Shown here one piece after another: positions 1 to 8,491 of a stretch of 13,296 nucleotides of DNA (within the stretch, counting starts at the first letter, position 1; each line of letters starts with the position of its first letter). The translations under genes and the position numbers were made by a program. The notes beneath the pieces are model-generated. The model did not search any database, was not told where the DNA came from, and saw only the letters and a list, made by a program, of their open reading frames with translations. Source of the stretch: an uncultured Collinsella sp. (lineage in GTDB: Bacteria; Actinomycetota; Coriobacteriia; Coriobacteriales; Coriobacteriaceae); assembly GCA_900557505.1 (NCBI GenBank), contig USTC01000008.1:1-13296 (forward strand), given 5' to 3'.

Positions 1-71
1 CCGAAATCGAGCTTCCTCAATAGGAGCCACCGCGCCCGACCCCTCCCCACCGTGCGGACGCGCTTGCTTTT

Positions 72-113
72 CCCGCGCGAGGCCACCCCAATCCCCTCGC
101 GCGGGCTTCTTTT
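72..113 (+). terminator. Rho-independent terminator upstream of glgP
   Basis: A perfect 11-bp GC-rich stem (72-82 with 95-105) with a 12-nt loop is followed by CTTCTTTT. It reads as a plus-strand terminator for a gene that ends before the window. It ends only about 40 nt before the glgP start codon, so it could instead act as an attenuator in a glgP leader. I see no convincing open reading frame in 1-152. Confidence 0.8.
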
Positions 114-152
114 GAATTTCTGACATGTCGTCGACTCACCACAGGAGGAAAC

Positions 153-2420
<2,268 letters not shown>

Positions 2421-2447
2421 CCCATTCCCCTTACCATCCTCTTGAGG

Positions 2448-2479
2448 AACGGAGTCGTGGCAACACGGCTCCGTTTTTT
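2448..2479 (+). terminator. glgP terminator
   Basis: A 12-bp stem with one G-T wobble (2448-2459 with 2464-2475) is capped by a GCAA tetraloop and runs into six T residues. It lies 28 nt after the glgP stop codon and is a textbook intrinsic terminator on the plus strand. Confidence 0.93.
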
Positions 2480-2519
2480 GTGCCCGTGCGTTGCCCCTGT
2501 GAACCGCCTCGACTAAATC

Positions 2520-2736
2520 GTCTCAATCTGTAACATCTAACGTCCGAAATCCGCCCTTACTGTTACAGATCGAGACAAATGGATAAGCCGGCTAAAACAA
2601 TCTCGTTCTGTAACAGGTAACTGCCGAAATCAGTCCTTCGTGTTACAGATCGAGATGAAAGGACAGGCGGCTCAACTCAATCTCGTTCTGTAACATCTAA
2701 AGCCAATTCGATCCTCTACTTGTTACAGATCAAGAC
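2520..2736. repeat. Three tandem 80-bp units, each an inverted repeat
   Basis: Left arms of type TCTCGTTCTGTAACA start at 2521, 2601 and 2681, and right arms of type TGTTACAGATCGAGA start at 2561, 2641 and 2721. The pitch is exactly 80 bp and every loop is exactly 25 nt. Arm pairing is 14/15, 14/15 and 13/15. The inner TGTAACA and TGTTACA blocks are invariant, while loops and linkers vary. Units 1 and 2 also share CCGAAATC inside the loop. The array fills the gap between two convergent transcription units, and no coding region or promoter is apparent in it. It could be a cluster of protein-binding sites, a structured RNA or a local expansion of a dispersed intergenic element. The sequence alone does not decide this. 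Confidence 0.9.
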
Positions 2737-2768
2737 AAACGACCGACCAGACAACCCCGTCATAAAGA

Positions 2769-2807
2769 AAGGCTCCCCTCTCGCCCAGCGGACGGAAGGG
2801 GAGCCTT
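2769..2807 (-). terminator. Terminator of the ABC transporter operon
   Basis: AAGGCTCCCC at 2769-2778 pairs with its exact complement at 2798-2807, and one further A-T pair extends the stem inward. Read on the minus strand, the stem is followed by a T-rich run (TTTCTTTA). It lies about 70 nt after the stop codon of the ATPase gene and closes that operon. Confidence 0.85.
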
Positions 2808-2875
2808 ATATGTGACCACGGCAAAAGGATGGCAAAGCCGCAGTCGCCCAAAGGAAGGGCCTGGATGCACCGGGC

Positions 2876-4075
<1,200 letters not shown>

Positions 4076-4143
4076 GTCTTTACCTTTCGATGTGCGGCGC
4101 CGCGCTGAGGGGCGCCGCAGAAACTTGCAAAACAGTTACGGCA

Positions 4144-4983
4144 TCAGCCCTTGACGGCACCTGCCACCACGCCGTCGATGATGTACTTCTGGCAGAGGAT
4201 GTACATGATGACGATGGGGATAACGACCATCATGATGCAGGCCATCATGGGGCCGAGCTCGACGTGGCCATAGCCGCCGCGGAAGTACTGGATCAAGATA
4301 GGAATGGTCTTGTACTTGGTGGAGTCGAGGGTGAGGTAGGGCAGCAGGTAGTCGTTCCAGACCCACATGGTCTCGAGAATGCCGACCGAAAGATAGGTGG
4401 GCTTCATGATGGGAAGGACGATTTTAAAGAACACCTGGACCGGGTTGCAGCCGTCGATCATGGCCGCCTCCTCGATCTCGAGCGGGATGTTCTTTACAAA
4501 GCCGGCGAACATAAAGACCGCCAGGCCCGCGCCAAAGCCAAGGTAGATAAAGCAGATGTTGAACGGCGTGTTGAAGCCGATGCGGTCCGCCAAATTGGAC
4601 AGCGTGAACATGAGCATCTGGAACGGCACGACCATCGAGAACACGAACAGGTAATAGAAGAAGTTCGAGATCTTGTTGTTGACGCGCACCACGTACCAAG
4701 CGCACATGGAGCAGCACACCAAAATCAGCACGACCGACGTGACCGTGATAATGAGCGAGTACATAAACGCCGAGGCAAAGCCCTGCTCGTTAAGAGCGTG
4801 CACATAGTTTGCAAGGCCGTTGAACGTCTCAGGCGTAAGCAAATCGAACGCCGTGGTGGTGCTGATTGCAGTTCCCTTTTTAAAGGAATTGAGCGCAATC
4901 ATGAACACGGGGTAGATCCACGCGAGCGACAGAATCGTAAAGAAAATCGAGAGCGCGCGGTTAATAGCCTTATCGCGTTTCAT
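4144..4983 (-). CDS. Sugar ABC transporter permease, MalG type
   Basis: This is one of the two membrane subunits that form the sugar channel of a CUT1 importer. The 279-residue protein has a short basic N terminus, about six hydrophobic segments and the cytoplasmic coupling motif EEAAMIDGC (EAA at 172-174) with the following K-x-x-LP region that contacts the ATPase. The C terminus, ending near VVAGAVKG, is typical of MalG-like subunits. Its ATG overlaps the stop codon of the preceding permease by one base (TAATG on the minus strand), which points to translational coupling and equal amounts of the two subunits. The ATPase gene follows after a gap of about 70 nt. The substrate cannot be read from the sequence. 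Confidence 0.95.
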   Translation of the reverse strand: MKRDKAINRALSIFFTILSLAWIYPVFMIALNSFKKGTAISTTTAFDLLTPETFNGLANYVHALNEQGFASAFMYSLIITVTSVVLILVCCSMCAWYVVRVNNKISNFFYYLFVFSMVVPFQMLMFTLSNLADRIGFNTPFNICFIYLGFGAGLAVFMFAGFVKNIPLEIEEAAMIDGCNPVQVFFKIVLPIMKPTYLSVGILETMWVWNDYLLPYLTLDSTKYKTIPILIQYFRGGYGHVELGPMMACIMMVVIPIVIMYILCQKYIIDGVVAGAVKG

Positions 4984-5837
4984 TACTGCTGCACCTCCTT
5001 GGACCTCGTGGCCTTAAGTTGGATCATGGAGATTGCTACGACCAGGATGCAGAAGATAACCGCCTTGGCCTGACCGATGCCCTGCCATGCGATACCGGCA
5101 CGCGAATAGAACGTGTTGTAGATGTTCAGGGCGAGCATCTCGGTGGAGTGCGCAGGGGCGCCGCCGGTAAGGGCGAGGTTCTGGTCGAACAGCTTAAAGC
5201 CGTTGGTGATGGACAGGAACAGGCAGATGGTGATCGTCGGCATCAGATTGGGGATCTTAACCTTCCAAAACGTCTGCCATGCCGTGGCGCCGTCGACCTT
5301 GGCGGCCTCGATGTAGTCGGACGGAATGGACTGCAGACCAGCGATGTAGATGATCATCATGTAGCCGACCTGCTGCCACAGGGTCAGGATGATAAGGCCC
5401 CAGAAGCCAGCAGCAGAGTTAAGGGCGATAAGGTCGGCGCCGATGTTGGAGAGCAGGCAGTTGATCAGAATCTGCCAAATGTAGCCCAGCACGATGCCGC
5501 CGATCAGGTTCGGCATAAAGAAGATCGTACGGAAGATGTTGGTGCCTTTGAGCGCCTTGCGGGTGAGCGCCTGCGCGATGGCGAGGGCGATCACGTTGAT
5601 GAGCACCGTCGACAGGAAGGCAAACGCCACGGTAAAGAAGAACGACGTGGAGAACTGCGGATCGGACAGCGCGCGCACGTAGTTCTCGATACCGACAAAG
5701 TGCGCGTTACTAATGATAATAAACTGGCAGAACGAGAGATAGAAGCCCTGGATAAAAGGGATCACGAACCCGATCATAAACGCCAGACACGTGGGCAGCA
5801 TAAAGAGCGGCCACCAGCGCTTGAGTGCTTTGCCCAT
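4983..5837 (-). CDS. Sugar ABC transporter permease, MalF type (short)
   Basis: This is the partner membrane subunit of the CUT1 importer. Its 284 residues match the compact six-segment MalF-like permeases rather than the large enterobacterial MalF. The first hydrophobic segment lies at about residues 10-30 and the coupling motif EAAKVDGA at 177-184, followed by KIPNLMP. The ATG at 5837 is preceded by AAAGGA about eight bases upstream. It follows the binding-protein gene after a gap of 87 nt that contains a perfect hairpin, and it overlaps the next permease by one base. The hairpin probably lowers expression of this gene relative to the binding protein. Confidence 0.95.
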   Translation of the reverse strand: MGKALKRWWPLFMLPTCLAFMIGFVIPFIQGFYLSFCQFIIISNAHFVGIENYVRALSDPQFSTSFFFTVAFAFLSTVLINVIALAIAQALTRKALKGTNIFRTIFFMPNLIGGIVLGYIWQILINCLLSNIGADLIALNSAAGFWGLIILTLWQQVGYMMIIYIAGLQSIPSDYIEAAKVDGATAWQTFWKVKIPNLMPTITICLFLSITNGFKLFDQNLALTGGAPAHSTEMLALNIYNTFYSRAGIAWQGIGQAKAVIFCILVVAISMIQLKATRSKEVQQ

Positions 5838-5857
5838 AAAAGGGTCCTTTCAATATG

Positions 5858-5893
5858 CAGGGGGCGGGCAAACCAACGTCTGCCCGCCCCCTG
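5858..5893 (-). other. Intercistronic GC hairpin between binding protein and permeases
   Basis: A perfect 13-bp stem (5858-5870 with 5881-5893) encloses a 10-nt loop. It lies 31 nt after the binding-protein stop and 20 nt before the next start. No T-run follows on the minus strand, so it is unlikely to be a full terminator. Hairpins at this position in maltose-type operons are known to protect the upstream message from 3' decay and to skew expression towards the binding protein. Confidence 0.75.
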
Positions 5894-5924
5894 TCGCTAA
5901 TCAGATAGCTTGGGCAGCAACTGC

Positions 5925-7241
5925 TTACTCGGAAGCGGCCTTCTCGGTCTTCCAGCCATCGACGAAGGCGTTCTTGACGCCGTCCCACTTGCTGTTATCG
6001 GCAGCGTAGGCAATCAGAGCCTGCTTGAGGTTCTTCTTCCACTCCTCGGAGGGAATGTAGACGAAGTCCCAAGCGACGGTCTTCTTGCCGTCCTTGGCCA
6101 TGGCAACGGCCTGCTGCGAGAAGACGTTGGTGGTCTCCTTGGCGCTCTTGAACGGAGCGGTCAGACCCATCTTGTCGGCGATGATGCTGGTCGGGGTGTC
6201 AGCGGTGACGCACCAATACATGAAGTCCTCGGTGGCCTTCTGGGCATCCTCGGAAGCCTGGGAACTGACGCACCAGTAGTTCTCGCCGCCGGAGCACAGG
6301 CCCTGGTTCTCCTCGCCGTCAACACCGATGTAGATGGGCATCATGCCAATCTGATCGTCGGTCATGCCGGCCTTGACGAGGTCAGAGTAGGCCCAAGAGC
6401 CGTTCTGGTAGAAGACGGCCTTGCCGGTTGCGAACTCGTTGGTGGCGTCGTCGCCGGTCTTGGAAGCAAGCTGCGAAGGATCGCAGGTGGAGTCGGTGAT
6501 GTACAGGTCGAAGATCTGCTTGTAGTTGTCGAGGAACTCACCCTTGATCTCGTCGTCCTCCTGGTTGTGCTCCTTCTCAAACTCGTAGTAGAGCGGCATG
6601 TTGGCAAGGTGGGTGGTGTAGCGCCAGCTGGAGGAGTCGTCCATGCCGGCGGAAGTGAAGGCACCCTCGACACCAAGCTCGTCCTTGCGGGCCTGGATGT
6701 CGTCGGCACAAGCCTTCAGCTTGTCGAAGGAGTTGATGTCCTCGGCCTTGTAGCCAGCCTTCTCGAGCAGCTGCTTGTTGTAAATAATGCCGAAGCTCTC
6801 CTGAACCCAGTCGATGCACACATCCTTGCCGTCGGACTGCAGAGCCAGGGAGTCGTCAATGAGCTCACCGCGGAGCTTGGTATCGGACAGGTCGGCGCAG
6901 TAATCCTTCCAGTTCTTAAGACCAGTGGGGCCGTTGACCTGGAACAGCGTCGGAGCGGAGCTCTTGGACATCTCGGACTTGAGCTTCTCCTCGTAGGTGT
7001 TGGAGGCAGCGGTCACGATCTTGACCTCGACGCCCTTCTCCTCCTTGTACGCCTTGGCGATCTCCTTCCACTCCTTGTCGACCTCGGGCTTGAATTGGAG
7101 GAAGTAGACCTCAGCGGCGTCACCAGAAGCAGAGGAGCCGGAGCCGGCGGAACCACCGCAGCCCACAAGACCCAGACCCAGAACCGCAGCTGCGGAACCG
7201 GCGAAGCCCAGGAACTGCCTTCTGCTCATTTCGTTCTTCAT
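5925..7241 (-). CDS. Extracellular sugar-binding lipoprotein (solute-binding protein family 1)
   Basis: This is the surface receptor of the ABC importer. It should capture a sugar or oligosaccharide outside the membrane and deliver it to the two permeases. The 438-residue form starts at the ATG at 7241, preceded by AAAGGGTGG. A longer reading from a GTG at 7259 would place that ribosome binding site inside the gene and is less likely. The N terminus has a twin-arginine motif SRRQFLG (residues 6-12), a hydrophobic stretch and the lipobox LVGC, with C28 as the expected lipidated cysteine, followed by a Gly/Ser-rich tether. The remainder has the size and aromatic-rich character of maltose-binding-protein-like folds. 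Its position first in the operon with a hairpin after it is typical. The ligand is unknown; alpha-glucosides are a guess from context. Confidence 0.93.
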   Translation of the reverse strand: MKNEMSRRQFLGFAGSAAAVLGLGLVGCGGSAGSGSSASGDAAEVYFLQFKPEVDKEWKEIAKAYKEEKGVEVKIVTAASNTYEEKLKSEMSKSSAPTLFQVNGPTGLKNWKDYCADLSDTKLRGELIDDSLALQSDGKDVCIDWVQESFGIIYNKQLLEKAGYKAEDINSFDKLKACADDIQARKDELGVEGAFTSAGMDDSSSWRYTTHLANMPLYYEFEKEHNQEDDEIKGEFLDNYKQIFDLYITDSTCDPSQLASKTGDDATNEFATGKAVFYQNGSWAYSDLVKAGMTDDQIGMMPIYIGVDGEENQGLCSGGENYWCVSSQASEDAQKATEDFMYWCVTADTPTSIIADKMGLTAPFKSAKETTNVFSQQAVAMAKDGKKTVAWDFVYIPSEEWKKNLKQALIAYAADNSKWDGVKNAFVDGWKTEKAASE

Positions 7242-7349
7242 TACAATCCACCCTTTCACACCGTGGCGGCACCCTTTGCCGCCGCCTTCGGAGATTGGCT
7301 CGGGGACTTTGCCCCTTTTGCTGATTTGTACAATACGCTATTTGGCTAG

Positions 7350-7361
7350 TTGTTTGAACAA
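7350..7361. promoter_or_regulatory. Putative GntR operator O2 of the ABC operon
   Basis: TTGTTTGAACAA is a 12-bp palindrome with only the central pair mismatched. It shares the TTGTTTnnAC core with the sites at 7425, 8320 and 8442. Its centre is 75 bp from the site at 7425-7436, about seven helical turns, which would allow DNA looping. Confidence 0.5.
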
Positions 7362-7424
7362 GTATTACTAGAGCGGTAGAAAAACTTCGGTGAACGGTAA
7401 TTTCAACTTGATACTTGACAAGTT

Positions 7425-7436
7425 TTGTATAAACAA
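7425..7436. promoter_or_regulatory. Putative GntR operator O1 of the ABC operon
   Basis: TTGTATAAACAA is a 12-bp palindrome broken at one symmetric pair. Its complement reads TTGTTTATACAA, matching the GTnTAnAC pattern of HutC-subfamily operators. It overlaps the candidate -35 hexamer of the operon, where a bound repressor would block RNA polymerase. Confidence 0.5.
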
Positions 7437-7457
7437 TTATTTGTTATCTAATGCAGA

Positions 7458-7506
7458 GAAAACGCCCGGTCAAGCCGATGTATCGTCGGTTTGACCGGGC
7501 GTTTTC
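7458..7506 (-). terminator. Terminator of the GntR-family regulator gene
   Basis: A perfect 15-bp arm (7459-7473 with 7491-7505) is extended inward by five more pairs, one of them G-T, around a 7-nt loop, and outward by a G-C pair. On the minus strand the stem ends in TTTTC. It lies 42 nt after the regulator stop and just before the ABC operon control region, so it keeps regulator transcription from entering the transporter genes. The stem is symmetric and may also work in the other direction. Confidence 0.88.
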
Positions 7507-7547
7507 GCTTTGATGGCATGAGTCTCGTCGGGCTGCGAGCTAGCCGG

Positions 7548-8267
7548 CTATCGCTTGGAGTTGACGCGGTAGTGGAAGATCTCGGGATGCGTGCGGGCAT
7601 GCGTGACCTCGAACAAGATGCCGTCCGAGGTGTACGACTGGCTCTCCATAACGGCGACGCAATTGTACTTGCCAAGGTCCAAGTAGCTGCAGTCCTCATC
7701 GTTGGCGAGCTCGACACTCACCGTACGACGGCTCGCCATCACCTTGACGCCGCGTTTGTGCTCCAGATAGTCGTAAATTGATTTTGCGGCGATCTCGGGC
7801 GTCAGGCCCTTGGCGATCGACTCCAAAAAGTAACCATGGTCTACTTGGCGTGCATTGCCGTTAAGGCTTCGGACACGCACCACGCGAATCAACTCCTCGC
7901 CCACCTTAAAGCCCAGGCGACGAGAGAGTTGCTCAGTGCAGACCAGATGTTCAAAGGACTTAACGTCCGTCGATGCAACGGCATTGTTGCGCTTTGCAAA
8001 TTCGCCAAACGACTCGACTTCCTCGAGTGCGCCCAGCATGTCGGTTTCGCCCTTGAGCCAAATAACGCGCACGCCCTTGCCGTGTATGGGCTGCACAAAC
8101 ATCTCGTCTGCCAGCATGCTCAAAGCGCGGCGGACGGTATTGCGCGTGCAGCCAAATTCCGCGGTCAGCTCGGCTTCGGTTGGCAGCATCTCCTGAAACG
8201 CATAGGTCCCGTTAATGATGCGCGAACGGATCTCGCGGTAGATTCCTTCGTAAATCGCTTTTGGCAT
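7548..8267 (-). CDS. GntR-family transcriptional regulator, HutC subfamily with UTRA domain
   Basis: This is a DNA-binding regulator of 239 residues. The N-terminal winged helix-turn-helix covers about residues 4-70, with the typical LPTEAELTAEFGCTRNTVRRA stretch (28-48) and the wing IHGKGVRV (61-68). The remainder (about 90-235) is a UTRA ligand-binding domain ending in SDGILFEVTHARTHPEIF, which resembles trehalose-repressor (TreR) type proteins. A phosphorylated or free sugar is therefore the likely effector, but the ligand is not proven. The ATG at 8267 has an AGAGGTG ribosome binding site. The gene is divergent from the PTS-phosphatase gene and lies directly upstream of the ABC operon. 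Shared palindromes in both control regions suggest that it controls itself, the PTS gene and the ABC importer, most likely as a repressor. Confidence 0.93.
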   Translation of the reverse strand: MPKAIYEGIYREIRSRIINGTYAFQEMLPTEAELTAEFGCTRNTVRRALSMLADEMFVQPIHGKGVRVIWLKGETDMLGALEEVESFGEFAKRNNAVASTDVKSFEHLVCTEQLSRRLGFKVGEELIRVVRVRSLNGNARQVDHGYFLESIAKGLTPEIAAKSIYDYLEHKRGVKVMASRRTVSVELANDEDCSYLDLGKYNCVAVMESQSYTSDGILFEVTHARTHPEIFHYRVNSKR

Positions 8268-8300
8268 GACTTCACCTCTAATGAATATGTATGGCTAGGC

Positions 8301-8329
8301 ACGATAGCATTTCTTTGGGTTGTTTAAAC
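8301..8329 (-). promoter_or_regulatory. Candidate promoter of the GntR-family gene
   Basis: On the minus strand an extended -10, TGCTATCGT (8301-8309), lies 16 nt after TTTAAA (8323-8328). The -35 hexamer coincides with the palindrome GTTTAAAC, so autorepression would follow directly if the regulator binds there. The match to consensus is moderate. Confidence 0.4.
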
Positions 8330-8331
8330 CG
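8320..8331. promoter_or_regulatory. Putative GntR operator in the divergent region, regulator side
   Basis: TTGTTTAAACCG contains the perfect 8-bp palindrome GTTTAAAC (8322-8329). It shares ten bases, TTGTTTAAAC, with the site at 8442 and overlaps the candidate -35 of the regulator promoter. Confidence 0.5.
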
Positions 8332-8428
8332 TCTATCGGCAAAGCACGGATTATTTACCGTCGACGGTTCCCCCGACACCCAGATCGGATCGAATCAAAA
8401 CCGTCAATGCGGCAAGCAGCCAGTCCTC

Positions 8429-8434
8429 TACAAT
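8429..8434 (+). promoter_or_regulatory. Candidate -10 of the PTS-phosphatase gene
   Basis: TACAAT is a good -10 hexamer placed 58 nt before the start codon. No convincing -35 lies 16-18 nt upstream, so activity may be weak or depend on other features. The predicted start of transcription is close to the operator at 8442-8453. Confidence 0.4.
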
Positions 8435-8441
8435 GAGTTCA

Positions 8442-8453
8442 TTGTTTAAACGT
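8442..8453. promoter_or_regulatory. Putative GntR operator in the divergent region, PTS side
   Basis: TTGTTTAAACGT repeats the ten-base core TTGTTTAAAC seen at 8320 and carries the palindrome GTTTAAAC (8444-8451). It sits about seven bases after the TACAAT -10, at the expected transcription start, a classic repressor position. Its centre is 122 bp from the other site. Confidence 0.5.
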
Positions 8454-8491
8454 TCTTGCTCGCACAGCATGTTGCATCCGGAAGGCATATT

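Larger units (their letters stand above)
7242..7457 (-). promoter_or_regulatory. Control region of the ABC operon
   Basis: This AT-rich stretch separates the binding-protein gene from the regulator's terminator and contains no gene. A candidate minus-strand promoter has TTGTTT at 7431-7436 and TATCAA at 7408-7413 with a 17-nt spacer. Both hexamers are imperfect. Between them lies an 11-bp palindrome, ACTTGACAAGT (7413-7423). Two near-palindromes that could bind the GntR-family protein are listed separately, and one covers the -35 hexamer. If this promoter is right, the leader is about 160 nt long. Confidence 0.4.

Noticed and set aside
2520-2736. CRISPR array
   Set aside because: The units are long inverted repeats with diverged sequence and an 80-bp pitch, there are only three, and no cas gene is near.
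7242-7259. GTG start at 7259 for the binding protein
   Set aside because: The ribosome binding site AAAGGG would lie inside the coding region; the ATG at 7241 has correct spacing and gives a clean signal peptide.
5910-7349. 479-residue plus-strand frame opposite the binding protein
   Set aside because: It is antisense to a clear lipoprotein gene, with repetitive Val/Leu/Gly composition and no recognisable fold.
8456-8491. TTG start at 8456 for the PTS-phosphatase
   Set aside because: No ribosome binding site precedes it, and it would overlap the regulatory stretch just after the operator; the ATG at 8492 has GGAAGG at the right distance.
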